A stretch of DNA of 64,000 bases from Gp7-AA10 sp035636095. Lineage in GTDB: Bacteria > Acidobacteriota > Thermoanaerobaculia > Gp7-AA8. The first letter of the stretch is position 1. Each line of letters opens with the position of its first letter. Of this stretch, positions 1 to 8,330 are shown one piece after another. The DNA is taken from contig DASPZU010000007.1 of assembly GCA_035636095.1 (NCBI GenBank), positions 62,001-126,000 on the forward strand, in the 5' to 3' direction. The position numbers were made by a program, and so were the translations under genes. Under the pieces are notes generated by a model, which worked only from the letters and a program-made list of their open reading frames with translations, ran no database searches and was not told where the DNA came from.

Positions 1-2669
1 GTCAATGAGCGGATCGATTGATAGATCGAGCGCTGATAATGCGGCGTGAACGGCTCGGGCTTGAAGGCCGGGATGTCGTCGCGCGAAGCGAGCGCGAGAT
101 GCATCTGCGCCGTGCGCCGTCCCAGGAGATCGGCTTCGGCGAGATAGCCGGCGATGAGCTCCTGCGCGACGTTGGAGGGCGTTTTGTCAGCGAGCGACAC
201 CAGTGGATCGGGAGGCGTCGCTTTGGCGAAAGTCTCGACCGCGCTTTTGTCGCTGACGACGCGCTCAAAGAAACGATTGATGACGTCGAGCGTGTAACGC
301 CAGGCGTCGCCCGAGTTGGGGGTGTAACCCTGCAGGATCGCGACCGTGGTCGGCTCGGTGCCGTCGTTGGCATACTCGATCGCGCCGGCAAGGGGCGGGG
401 TGTTGCGGAACGAAGTCTCTTCGTTCAGAAATCTTCCGATCTCGAGATCGGTGTTGATCCCCGGCTCGATTTTTCGAAACAGCTTCAGGAAAAATCGCTC
501 TCCATAGACGATGGCGGTATTGCTCTGCTCCGCCTTCAACGCTTGCGCATGCAGCTCGCCGCCGTCGCGAAGCTCACGAAACGCACGCGACGGCGATCCG
601 CTGAGCAGACCGCCGCGGCCCTTCAGGCGTTTGCGGCGGCCGATGATGTCGAGCAGTGCGTTGCCGAATTTTTCGTCGGCAACCGGCTCGTACAACAGAC
701 AACCGTCCTTCAAACGCGCGATCAAGGTGGTGGTGCGCTCGGGCTCGTCGGCGCGTCGCGCCTGCGTGATCGCGAGCGGCAGAAGATAACGATCGGGTTC
801 GCCTTCGGCGTATTCCATCTCCAGGATCACCAGCGATCCGGCATCGCGAGCGATCGGTATTGTCTCTGCGATCCTCAGCGCATGGATGTTCTTCGCCTTC
901 GCTCCGAACCAGCGTCGTGACTTGACGTAGCGGACCAGCGCGGCCGAAAGAACGCCCCGATTGCGTTCCGCGAATACTTCGCCCCACGACTTGGCAGCCA
1001 CGAAGGGCAGCTCCTCGCCGCCGGCCGCAACCTCCGCCCGCACGCGCTCGAGGGAGAACCAGTAAAACGCGAACGGGCTGAGATTGAGAAAGTACGGACG
1101 ATCGGTGACCTCCGGAAAGTGGGTGCCGCCCGAAAGCTCGATCGGAACCATTCCGTGAAATTCGGACAGATCGAGCTCGAAGCACTGCACGAGCCGCGAC
1201 AGATTCGCAACCACAAGAATCGTTTCTTCCTGATAGCGCCTGACAAATGCGAGGATTTTGCGATTTTCGGGATAGAGAAACTCCATGGTGCCGCGGCCGA
1301 ACGCCTGGAACCTTCGGCGCATTGCGATGAGCCGCTTCGTCCACCATAAGAGTGAATAGGGACTGCTCTGCTGGACTTCGACATTGACCTGCTCGTAGTG
1401 ATATTGCGGATCGATGATCGCAGGCAGATAGAGCTGCTGCGGATTGGCGCGCGAGAATCCGGCATTGCGGTCGGCGCTCCATTGCATCGGCGTGCGCACG
1501 CCATTGCGGTCGCCGAGGTAAATGTTGTCGCCCATGCCGATTTCGTCGCCGTAATACACAATCGGCGTCCCCGGAAACGAGAACAGCAGTCCATTCATCA
1601 AATGGATCCGCGCGCGGTTGTTCTGCATCAGCGGTGCGAGCCGCCGCCGAATTCCGAGGTTGATGCGCGCCTGACGATCGGCGGCGTACGTGCGCCACAT
1701 GTAGTCGCGGTCTTCGTCGGTCACCATTTCGAGCGTCAGCTCGTCGTGGTTGCGAAGGAATAAGGCCCACTGACAATTGTCCGGGATCGCCGGCGTCTGC
1801 GCCATGATGTCGATGATCGGGAATCGATCTTCCTGCGCCAGCGACATGTACATTCGAGGCATGACCGGAAAGTTGAATCCCATGTGGCATTCATCGCCGT
1901 CGCCGAAGTAAGGCCGCGAATCCTCCGGCCATTGATTCGCCTCCGCCAGCAGCATCTTTCCGGGATAGAGCGCATCGAGCCGCGCCCGAAGCTTTTTCAG
2001 GAACACGTGTGTCTCGGGCAGGTTCTCGCAAGTCGTGCCTTCGCGCTCGTAGAGATAAGGAATGGCATCGAGGCGAAAGGCGTCGACGCCGAGGTTGACC
2101 CAGAATTCGAGCGCCTTGAAAAGCGCGTCGTGGACGGCGGGATTGTCGAAATTGAGGTCGGGTTGATGCGAATAGAAGCGATGCCAGTAGTACGCGTGGG
2201 CAACCGGATCCCACGCCCAGTTGGAAGTCTCGAAGTCCTTGAAGATGATGCGGGCGTCTTTGTATTTTTCGGGAGTGTCGCTCCAGACGTAGTAGTCGCG
2301 CCACGGAGTTCCAGGACGCGCGCGCCGTGATTTCTGAAACCAGGGATGCTGATCGCTGGTGTGATTGATGACCAGCTCGGTAATGACGCGAATTCCGCGA
2401 TGGTGCGCTTCGCGCAGAAAAGCCTTGAAATCCGCGAGCGTCCCGTAGTTCGGATGGACAGCGGTGTAATTGGCGATGTCGTAGCCGTCGTCGCGCAACG
2501 GCGAGGGATAGAAGGGCAGCAGCCACAGAATGTTGATGCCGAGGTCCTGGAGATAGTCGAGCTTGCGTGTGAGGCCCTGAAAATCGCCGATGCCGTCCGC
2601 GTTCGTATCGAAGAACGCCTTGACGTGCGTCTGATAGATGATCCCGTCCTTGTACCAAAGCTCGTTCAT
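1..2669 (-). CDS. treS: Trehalose synthase-maltokinase fusion (TreS-Mak), C-terminus cut by window edge
   Basis: GH13 trehalose synthase that interconverts maltose and trehalose, fused to a maltokinase-like domain that makes maltose 1-phosphate, the GlgE substrate. The reverse-strand translation starts MNELWYKDGIIYQTHVKAFF. GH13 catalytic residues are visible: nucleophile Asp201 (DAFRLDAIPY), acid/base Glu243 (LLAEANQW) and transition-state Asp309 (FLRNHDELT). After about residue 560 the sequence becomes kinase-like (SRRWFGAKAKNI, then ERFFLKLFRKIEPG). 889 codons lie in the window and no stop is reached, so the end of the kinase is missing. The ATG at 2669 lies directly against a short tandem repeat, with no Shine-Dalgarno. 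It follows glgE after about 30 nt, so the two are probably one GlgE-pathway operon. Confidence 0.93.
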   Translation of the reverse strand, partial: MNELWYKDGIIYQTHVKAFFDTNADGIGDFQGLTRKLDYLQDLGINILWLLPFYPSPLRDDGYDIANYTAVHPNYGTLADFKAFLREAHHRGIRVITELVINHTSDQHPWFQKSRRARPGTPWRDYYVWSDTPEKYKDARIIFKDFETSNWAWDPVAHAYYWHRFYSHQPDLNFDNPAVHDALFKALEFWVNLGVDAFRLDAIPYLYEREGTTCENLPETHVFLKKLRARLDALYPGKMLLAEANQWPEDSRPYFGDGDECHMGFNFPVMPRMYMSLAQEDRFPIIDIMAQTPAIPDNCQWALFLRNHDELTLEMVTDEDRDYMWRTYAADRQARINLGIRRRLAPLMQNNRARIHLMNGLLFSFPGTPIVYYGDEIGMGDNIYLGDRNGVRTPMQWSADRNAGFSRANPQQLYLPAIIDPQYHYEQVNVEVQQSSPYSLLWWTKRLIAMRRRFQAFGRGTMEFLYPENRKILAFVRRYQEETILVVANLSRLVQCFELDLSEFHGMVPIELSGGTHFPEVTDRPYFLNLSPFAFYWFSLERVRAEVAAGGEELPFVAAKSWGEVFAERNRGVLSAALVRYVKSRRWFGAKAKNIHALRIAETIPIARDAGSLVILEMEYAEGEPDRYLLPLAITQARRADEPERTTTLIARLKDGCLLYEPVADEKFGNALLDIIGRRKRLKGRGGLLSGSPSRAFRELRDGGELHAQALKAEQSNTAIVYGERFFLKLFRKIEPGINTDLEIGRFLNEETSFRNTPPLAGAIEYANDGTEPTTVAILQGYTPNSGDAWRYTLDVINRFFERVVSDKSAVETFAKATPPDPLVSLADKTPSNVAQELIAGYLAEADLLGRRTAQMHLALASRDDIPAFKPEPFTPHYQRSIYQSIRSL

Positions 2670-2699
2670 GGTGCCGGGTGCCGCGTGCCGCGTGCTGCG
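2670..2699. repeat. Short tandem repeat of a GTGCCGC-type word between glgE and treS
   Basis: The 30-nt spacer is made almost entirely of reiterated words of the type GTGCCGG, GTGCCGC and GTGCTGC. Read on the gene strand it ends CGGCACC immediately before the treS ATG. Only one arm is present, with no mirrored partner. It has the same style as the other word-repeat elements in this window and replaces the ribosome binding site region of treS. Confidence 0.7.
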
Positions 2700-4661
2700 T
2701 CACAGGAAGTATTCAAAGTCACGTTCAGTGCGTACCTTTCTGCGGATCCGGAATATATGCGCCGGAACGACATGCGGATTCAATTGGACGTAGTTTCGCG
2801 AGCCATGCCAGGTGTAGCGTGCGCCCGAGAGCAGCTCATGGACCTGGAACGGGCGGTTGGCATCGACGCCCAGGGCGGCCAGATCGAGCTCGAGCCACGC
2901 CGACTGCGCGTTGTGCGGATCGACATTGACGACTGTCACCACCACGTTATCGCCTGCTGATTTGCTGTAGCAGAGGATCTCGTCGTTGGTGGTGTTGTGA
3001 AATTTCAGTGTGGCGTTCTGCTGCAATGCCGGATTCTCGCGGCGGACGCGGTTGACGACCGCGATCATCTCCGACAAATCCTCGCTGGTCTGCGGCCATT
3101 GCTTGATCTCGTATTTTTCGGAATCGCGATATTCCTCGCTGCCCGGCTCGCGCGCTTCGCTCACCAGGCGTTCGAAGGCCGGGCCGTAGATTCCGTAGTT
3201 CGCGCTGAGGGTGCCGGACAGGATCAGGCGGATGACGAACGCAGGCCGGCCTCCGTACTGCAGGTACTCGGTCAGGATGTCGGGAGTGTTCGGCCACGCG
3301 TTAGGCCGGAGGAAGTCGCTGATGGGCGGCTTGGTGATGGCGTTGAAGTACTCCGTCAATTCGTACTTCGTATTGCGCCACGCGAAATAGGTGTACGACT
3401 GCGTGAAGCCCGCCTTGGCAAGCCAATACATGATTTTGGGCCGCGTAAACGCTTCCGCAAGAAAAATGATGTCGGGATGATCTTTCTTGATGGCATTGAT
3501 CGACCAATACCAGAACGGCAGCGGTTTGGTGTGCGGATTGTCGACGCGGAAGATGCGCACGCCATTGTCAATCCAGAAGAGGAAGACGTCGCGCAGCTCC
3601 GTCCACAACTCGTGCCACCCCGCAGATTCAAAATAGAATGGATAGATATCCTGATACTTTTTGGGAGGGTTCTCGGCGTACTGAATTGTTCCGTCGGGAC
3701 GTTTCAGAAACCACTCCTGGTGCTGCTCGACGTACGGATGATCGGGCGAAGTTTGAAACGCGATGTCGAGCGCGACCTCGATCCCGTTTGCGCCGGCCGC
3801 TTCGACGAGACGCCGGAAGTCGGCGAGAGTCCCCAGCTGCGGATGCAACGCTTTGTGTCCACCCTTGTCGGATCCGATGGCCCACGGACTGCCGACATCC
3901 TGCGGACCGGCGTTGACGATATTGTTGCGTCCCTTGCGAAATTTCCGGCCGATCGGATGGATCGGCGGCAGGTACAGCACATCGAATCCCATCTTTGCGA
4001 TCCGCGGGAGCTCCGCTTCGACATTGCGCAGCGATCCGAATGAGCGCGGGAAGAGCTCGTACCAGGTGCTGAAGGCCGCCTTGGGCCGATCGACTTCGAT
4101 GGCGTATTCGCATTCATGTCGCGTGGCATTGGCGCGATCGGAGTTGCGCCACATCAGATCGAGGAGCTCGTCGCTGCGCATGTCGTGCAATTTGTCCGAC
4201 ATCTCCTCATCGCCTTCGACGGTGGCCAGGTAGTGCTCGAGCCGTTTTCGGTCGCGCGCTTTTGAACGCGACGCGGCCGCGCGGATCATGGCGGCGCCGA
4301 TGCGGAGCTGCATCTCCAGCTCCGACGGTTCGCGTTTCTGCAAATCGCGATGCCACCCCAGGAAGTGATCGATCCAAGCCTCGATGGTGAAGAAGTAGTG
4401 ACCGAGCTTTTCGACCGGCAACTCTGCGCGCCAGCGATCGTTCACCAGCGGCGTCATACGCAATTCGCGATGTTTCGACTCGCTCTGATGGCGATGCAGC
4501 ATCACCGCAGAGATCACATCTTGCCCGTCGGCGAAGACGTCGGCCTCGATCTGGACGACGTCGCCGACGACGCGTTTGGCGGGAAAACGCCCGGCATCCA
4601 CAGTGGGAGAGACACCTTCAATGATGACGCGACGGCGTCCGTCAAAAGGGGTTTCGAGCAC
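2700..4661 (-). CDS. glgE: Alpha-1,4-glucan:maltose-1-phosphate maltosyltransferase GlgE
   Basis: Transfers maltosyl units from maltose 1-phosphate onto alpha-1,4-glucans, giving glycogen-like polymer from trehalose-derived maltose 1-phosphate. 653 residues, the usual GlgE length. An N-terminal beta-sandwich is followed by a helical insert and a GH13_3 barrel starting near residue 195 (AFSTWYELFPRSFG). The nucleophile is Asp374 in GVRIFRVDNPHT and the acid/base is Glu403 in FLAEAFTRP. Both are offset by 20 from the known Streptomyces residues 394 and 423, supporting homology without gaps between them. Upstream is a membrane protein 18 nt away, and treS-mak follows directly downstream. The adjacent enzymes together form the trehalose to maltose to maltose 1-phosphate to glucan route. 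Confidence 0.96.
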   Translation of the reverse strand: MLETPFDGRRRVIIEGVSPTVDAGRFPAKRVVGDVVQIEADVFADGQDVISAVMLHRHQSESKHRELRMTPLVNDRWRAELPVEKLGHYFFTIEAWIDHFLGWHRDLQKREPSELEMQLRIGAAMIRAAASRSKARDRKRLEHYLATVEGDEEMSDKLHDMRSDELLDLMWRNSDRANATRHECEYAIEVDRPKAAFSTWYELFPRSFGSLRNVEAELPRIAKMGFDVLYLPPIHPIGRKFRKGRNNIVNAGPQDVGSPWAIGSDKGGHKALHPQLGTLADFRRLVEAAGANGIEVALDIAFQTSPDHPYVEQHQEWFLKRPDGTIQYAENPPKKYQDIYPFYFESAGWHELWTELRDVFLFWIDNGVRIFRVDNPHTKPLPFWYWSINAIKKDHPDIIFLAEAFTRPKIMYWLAKAGFTQSYTYFAWRNTKYELTEYFNAITKPPISDFLRPNAWPNTPDILTEYLQYGGRPAFVIRLILSGTLSANYGIYGPAFERLVSEAREPGSEEYRDSEKYEIKQWPQTSEDLSEMIAVVNRVRRENPALQQNATLKFHNTTNDEILCYSKSAGDNVVVTVVNVDPHNAQSAWLELDLAALGVDANRPFQVHELLSGARYTWHGSRNYVQLNPHVVPAHIFRIRRKVRTERDFEYFL

Positions 4662-4679
4662 GAGCTCGCTTGGTGCGAA

Positions 4680-6335
4680 CTACATGCCTCCGCTCAGCGC
4701 GCGCTGTGCGGTCATCGGATCGTGCAGCTTGAAAAGAAGCTGCTTGTCGCCGCGGAGCGCGAGCACGTGCTCGTTTCCGGGGGCCTCTTTTTCGGCCCGT
4801 TCGAGGAACTGGAGGACAACCCCCTTCGGCTTTCCGAGGTGCATCGCCGCCAATGCCCGATAGTAGGCAATTGACGAAACTGCCCGATTCTCCCGGATGG
4901 GCCGATAGCCGTCGGCCTCGAGCTGTTGAAGAAGTGCCTCGGCTTCCCCCCACCGCCCACCCTGCTCGAGCGCGATGGCCTGGTCGAATTTGTTGCGCAC
5001 GCCCAACCACCCGGCGGCATCCTCGCGCTGGGGAGGTCCGTCGATGCCGAGAAGAATGGAGATGAGGATCGCGACGGCGAGTGTGGGAGCGGCCGCCCTC
5101 GGCCGCTCAGCGGCGGGCGAAGGCGCCCGCCGCCACACTGCAATCTCCGCGATCCCCGCCGCCGCCAGAACGACCAGTGGCGGAAGCAGCGCGTTACGCT
5201 GCCTGGCTGTCACGTAGAAAATGACCAGCGGAACAGCAGCCGCGCATGTGAAGACGACCAAAGGTGCGATGCCGCGGCTGCGCAGGAGAATGGCTGCGAT
5301 CGCGAGCGCGACCATCGCGCCGAACGGAATGAAGAGCCGCGGCGCCAGAAGAAAATTCTTTCGCGCCATCGTGACGAGATCGTAAGCATCGTAGCTGTGC
5401 ACAGCGAAGTAGAACTTGCGGGCGGTCAATCGAAGCGCCGCCATCGGATAAGTCTGCATGAACGCGAAAGCCTTGCCGGTCCAATAACGATTCGATTCCG
5501 CCCGCGTCACAGGATGGCCGAGCGCTCGAGCCGCGACGATCCGATAAGCCACGTGCAGATAGTCGGGATCGCTCGATTGCCGCTCCAGATCGTTGACGAT
5601 GCGCGGCTGCACGCCCTCGTAACCGGTGGCGTTCGGATTCATCCCTTCGTAGAAAACGGTGCCGGGATCCATCAGCGCGAACTCGCGCGTCAAAGAATAG
5701 TTAACGATTAATAGTACTGTAATTGGTACGATTGCGCCGGCGATGATGCGCCACGATCGGCACGCGATGGCCAGACCGATGGCGGCCAGAATCGCGACCG
5801 GACGACAGGTGGCAGAGAGACCGAGAAAAAGACCCGAGAGGTAGCGCAGTCTCGCGGTTTCGCGGTCTCGCAGCGCATCACCGTCGAGACCACGAGACCC
5901 CGAGACCTCGAGACCCAGGCAAGCGAGCGCTGCGGAATTGAAAACCAGGATCAGCGTCTCCGGCTCGAGATCGGTCGCACACACCAGAGCAGCGCGACTG
6001 CCGAGGAGAAGAATCGGTGCGGCCATGACCGCGATCGTTCCGAAGCGGCGGGCCGCGATCGCGACCAGCACCGCCGCAACGCTCACCAGCACGATCTGCA
6101 CTGCGCGAAAATCAATGTGCATGGCGCGGAGTGCAACCACGAACCACAAATACAGCGGACTGAAATCGAGCAGCCGCTGACGGGGAATCTTGCCGGCCAG
6201 AATCTGGTCGGCGGTCATGGAGTACTTTCCGAAATAGCCCTGATCGGGAAGGGCATTGACCATGCGAATTCTCGCGATGGTGAGAAGAGCGATGATGAGA
6301 ATGCCGCCGATGATGAGGAGGCGGTCTCGCTTCAC
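4680..6335 (-). CDS. Polytopic GT-C-like membrane protein with C-terminal TPR-like tail
   Basis: 551 residues. The N-terminus is a membrane helix followed by GKYSMTADQILAGKIP and DFSPLYLWFVV, the layout of PMT/ArnT-type GT-C glycosyltransferases with an acidic residue in the first periplasmic loop. About 10 hydrophobic helices follow. The C-terminal 120 residues are soluble and helical (IALEQGGRWGEAEALLQQLE), like TPR. Substrate unknown. Its start overlaps the stop of the upstream membrane gene by 4 nt (ATGA). Two intergenic-type repeat elements (5081-5143 and 5858-5918) lie inside the coding sequence in frame and give odd Arg/Ala- and Arg/Glu-rich stretches, so part of this protein is repeat-derived. 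Transferase function is inferred from topology only. Confidence 0.75.
   Translation of the reverse strand: MKRDRLLIIGGILIIALLTIARIRMVNALPDQGYFGKYSMTADQILAGKIPRQRLLDFSPLYLWFVVALRAMHIDFRAVQIVLVSVAAVLVAIAARRFGTIAVMAAPILLLGSRAALVCATDLEPETLILVFNSAALACLGLEVSGSRGLDGDALRDRETARLRYLSGLFLGLSATCRPVAILAAIGLAIACRSWRIIAGAIVPITVLLIVNYSLTREFALMDPGTVFYEGMNPNATGYEGVQPRIVNDLERQSSDPDYLHVAYRIVAARALGHPVTRAESNRYWTGKAFAFMQTYPMAALRLTARKFYFAVHSYDAYDLVTMARKNFLLAPRLFIPFGAMVALAIAAILLRSRGIAPLVVFTCAAAVPLVIFYVTARQRNALLPPLVVLAAAGIAEIAVWRRAPSPAAERPRAAAPTLAVAILISILLGIDGPPQREDAAGWLGVRNKFDQAIALEQGGRWGEAEALLQQLEADGYRPIRENRAVSSIAYYRALAAMHLGKPKGVVLQFLERAEKEAPGNEHVLALRGDKQLLFKLHDPMTAQRALSGGM
5081..5143. repeat. Palindromic repeat of the GGCGGGC/CCACAC family inside a coding sequence
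   Basis: Reads GTGTGGGAGCGGCCGCC, then CTCGGCCGC, then GGCGGGCGAAGGCGCCCGCC, ending CCACACTG. It is bounded by the inverted ends GTGTGG and CCACAC. The same ends and two-hairpin plan occur in the intergenic element at 60736-60796. Here it lies in frame inside the membrane protein gene and encodes an Arg/Ala/Pro-rich segment between two membrane helices. Confidence 0.7.
5858..5918. repeat. GAGACC-word inverted repeat inside a coding sequence
   Basis: The left arm is CAGTCTCGCGGTTTCGCGGTC, and the right arm carries four GAGACC words (GTCGAGACCACGAGACC then CCGAGACCTCGAGACC). The same family occurs between genes at 13527-13585 and 49137-49198. This copy is inside the membrane protein gene at 4680-6335, in frame, and encodes an unusually Arg/Asp/Glu-rich loop (SGSRGLDGDALRDRETARL). 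Confidence 0.75.
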
Positions 6336-7345
6336 AAAAGCTTCCGCACGAACGGACGCACCACCAAACCGAAAACGCTCCCGGTCGGGCCGCGCTGAAA
6401 CGCGATCATCCTCGCGATCTGCTCGACCGCGATCAGCGCCGCCACGATGGCGGGAACGACTTTCCCGCTTCGATACGATGCTACGGCACCAATCACGGCA
6501 AAGATGAGAATGACGATGGCGACCTTCGCGGAATCACGGCGGTAGTCGTAGTCGTACCGCTGCGCCACCCGCGCCTGATCCGCTGCCCGCAGCAGCGTAA
6601 CGAATGCCGAGCGCGTTCGGAACGCGTCGCGCGCCGCAACTTCGGGCGCCGATTCGACGATCTTGACCTTCCAGCCCTTCTCCTCCGCGAACGGCGATGG
6701 CCCGCGCCGCGTGATCGCGTAGAAAAGAGCGTAGACAATGAATCCGACCGTCGATCCGATCGGTCGCGACTGCGTCCAGTTGATGAAAAAACGAATGGTG
6801 TTTTCGATTCCGAGGTAGACCGCCGGGATGATGGCGGCCATCGGCGGCGGTTCCTGGGCCATGATTCGCGAGACGCAGTAGAGAACGAGCAGGCCGATCA
6901 CCAACAGCGTGCCGAGGATTGAAATGAATGTCAGGCGGGGGGGAAGAACGCCGATCTCGCGGCCGAGCTCATTCTGCACGACGGCGGGAAGATGGCCGGT
7001 CAGAAGTCCGAGGAGATTGGCGGAGACGCGCGCCTTTTCGCGTCGGATGTCCTTTCGGTTCTCCTCGATGCGCGTCGCTTCGGTGCCGGCGTCGTAGCGA
7101 TCGACGAAGCGCATCATATGATGCTCGCGCCACGGCTCGAGCACATAGCGCACGCCGCCTTGCGGCAGCGCATCAGCGATCACGACCTCGAAATATTGCT
7201 CCTCCCAAAAAACGGCTGTGCCTGGAAACTCAGCGGTCGTCAGCGTTTTCTCCACACGCGGCGTCCACCCTTTGGAAATTCGCGAGAAGAGAGTGATCTG
7301 CTCGCCGTCGCCTTTGCGAACGCGATCAGATCCGAATGCCTGCAT
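6332..7345 (-). CDS. Uncharacterised membrane protein
   Basis: 337 residues, not recognised. About 130 soluble N-terminal residues (ITLFSRISKGWTPRVEKTL, a charged stretch RIEENRKDIRREKARVSAN) precede at least five hydrophobic helices: TFISILGTLLVIGLLVLYCV, AIIPAVYLGIENTIRFFI, VGFIVYALFYAI, and two near the end. A soluble loop of about 60 residues lies between helices 3 and 4. It sits 9 nt downstream of a response regulator gene and overlaps the next gene by 4 nt, so it is in the same operon as the regulator, the GT-C-like protein and probably glgE-treS. Role unknown. Confidence 0.7.
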   Translation of the reverse strand: MQAFGSDRVRKGDGEQITLFSRISKGWTPRVEKTLTTAEFPGTAVFWEEQYFEVVIADALPQGGVRYVLEPWREHHMMRFVDRYDAGTEATRIEENRKDIRREKARVSANLLGLLTGHLPAVVQNELGREIGVLPPRLTFISILGTLLVIGLLVLYCVSRIMAQEPPPMAAIIPAVYLGIENTIRFFINWTQSRPIGSTVGFIVYALFYAITRRGPSPFAEEKGWKVKIVESAPEVAARDAFRTRSAFVTLLRAADQARVAQRYDYDYRRDSAKVAIVILIFAVIGAVASYRSGKVVPAIVAALIAVEQIARMIAFQRGPTGSVFGLVVRPFVRKLL

Positions 7346-7354
7346 CTCTCGATT

Positions 7355-7735
7355 TTATAGGCTCTGTGCCGTGATGCACGCGCGCACGCGCATGACGAGG
7401 TCCTGGAGGTCGAACGGTTTCGGCAGAGTATCGAACGGCTTACCGCGCATTCTCTCGGTGATGGTCTGTGGAGACGCGGCGCTGGTCACGATGATCTTCT
7501 TCAGGCGCGATGCGTCGTGCGCGGCAAGAGTGCTCATGAACGCGAAGCCATCGAGATTCGGCATCATGAGATCGAGGACGATGACGTCGTATTCGCCAAG
7601 GCCGAGCTTCGACACGGCCTCGACGCCGTCGGCCGCCTCCTGCACGTGATAGCCCTCGCGTTCGAGAACCATCTTGAAGAGGCGCCGAATGGCCCGGTCG
7701 TCCTCAACAACAAGGATCTCGCGCGGTTGCTCCAT
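7355..7735 (-). CDS. Single-domain response regulator (receiver only)
   Basis: 126 residues, entirely a CheY-like receiver domain. The acidic pocket is E11-D12-D13, the phosphoacceptor Asp55 is in VIVLDLMMPNLDG, the conserved Thr84/Ser85 is in IIVTSA, and Lys106 is in TLPKPF. There is no output domain, so it must act through protein contact or as a phosphorelay intermediate. No histidine kinase gene is adjacent. It heads the minus-strand run that continues into two membrane proteins, glgE and treS. The ATG at 7735 is preceded by a GAGG. Confidence 0.93.
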   Translation of the reverse strand: MEQPREILVVEDDRAIRRLFKMVLEREGYHVQEAADGVEAVSKLGLGEYDVIVLDLMMPNLDGFAFMSTLAAHDASRLKKIIVTSAASPQTITERMRGKPFDTLPKPFDLQDLVMRVRACITAQSL

Positions 7736-7802
7736 GCCTCATGACCCGCCGCTGGAACAGCAAGAAGCGGTCCGAAACCCGTTGGATTATGACAAATAAC
7801 TA

Positions 7803-8264
7803 TTACCGGCTGCCGGCCGGCAGCTGGGAAGCGGGAACCGGCAACCTCACGACATGGACGACGTCGTTGAGGATCCACAGAGGGCCGACCAGCAGATGCA
7901 GCGCGTTGGTCAGGAATGCGGGCTGACGCTTTTCAAAGACGCTGTGCCCGACGAATTGCAGAATCCAGCCCACGACAAAGAGCGTGACATTGATCCAGAA
8001 CGGCAGCGCGGCGCCGGCGAGATAAAAAGCAATCGAGACGATCACCATCATCGCGGCCAGACGCCAGTCGAGAATGCAATAGACGACCGCGGCAATCGCG
8101 ATCAGCAGCGTCCCGGCGTCGACATACGGAGCGAGCGCCAGACGCGCGAGCATCCCCAGACCACCCAACATGATCAGCGGGATGCCGAAGCGATGGAACC
8201 ACTTGTTACCGGTCGTCCGATGGTAGGTGGCGTAGTCGGCGAATAGCGTCCCGATGTCCTGCAT
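7803..8264 (-). CDS. Mpo1/YGL010w-like membrane protein (DUF962)
   Basis: 153 residues. N-terminal YATYHRTTGNKWFHRFGIP and later VGWILQFVGHSVFEKRQPA are the two His-containing signatures of the Mpo1/DUF962 family. The yeast member is an Fe(II)-dependent dioxygenase in 2-hydroxy fatty acid alpha-oxidation. Four hydrophobic helices are seen, fitting the family. The enzymatic role here is by homology only. The last residues (PVPASQLPAGSR) and the stop are encoded by a palindromic repeat at 7809-7840. The gene diverges from the secreted BNR protein at 8331. Confidence 0.85.
   Translation of the reverse strand: MQDIGTLFADYATYHRTTGNKWFHRFGIPLIMLGGLGMLARLALAPYVDAGTLLIAIAAVVYCILDWRLAAMMVIVSIAFYLAGAALPFWINVTLFVVGWILQFVGHSVFEKRQPAFLTNALHLLVGPLWILNDVVHVVRLPVPASQLPAGSR
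7809..7840. repeat. Palindromic repeat at the 3' end of the Mpo1-like gene
   Basis: GCTGCCGGCCGGCAGC (7809-7824) is a perfect 16-nt palindrome, followed by GGGAAGCGGGAACCGG. It overlaps the stop region of the minus-strand gene and encodes its final residues. No second copy of this exact element was found in the window. Confidence 0.55.
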
Positions 8265-8330
8265 GGCGCCATTCTAATGCCCCGAGGTTTGCGATAGGCT
8301 AGCGCGACTTCGGAAAGGGACCACTTTCGC

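Noticed and set aside
574..1890. 438-codon minus-strand frame overlapping treS, and the plus-strand frame at 18-920
   Set aside because: Both are out of the GH13 frame; only the treS frame shows catalytic motifs and runs through the whole region.
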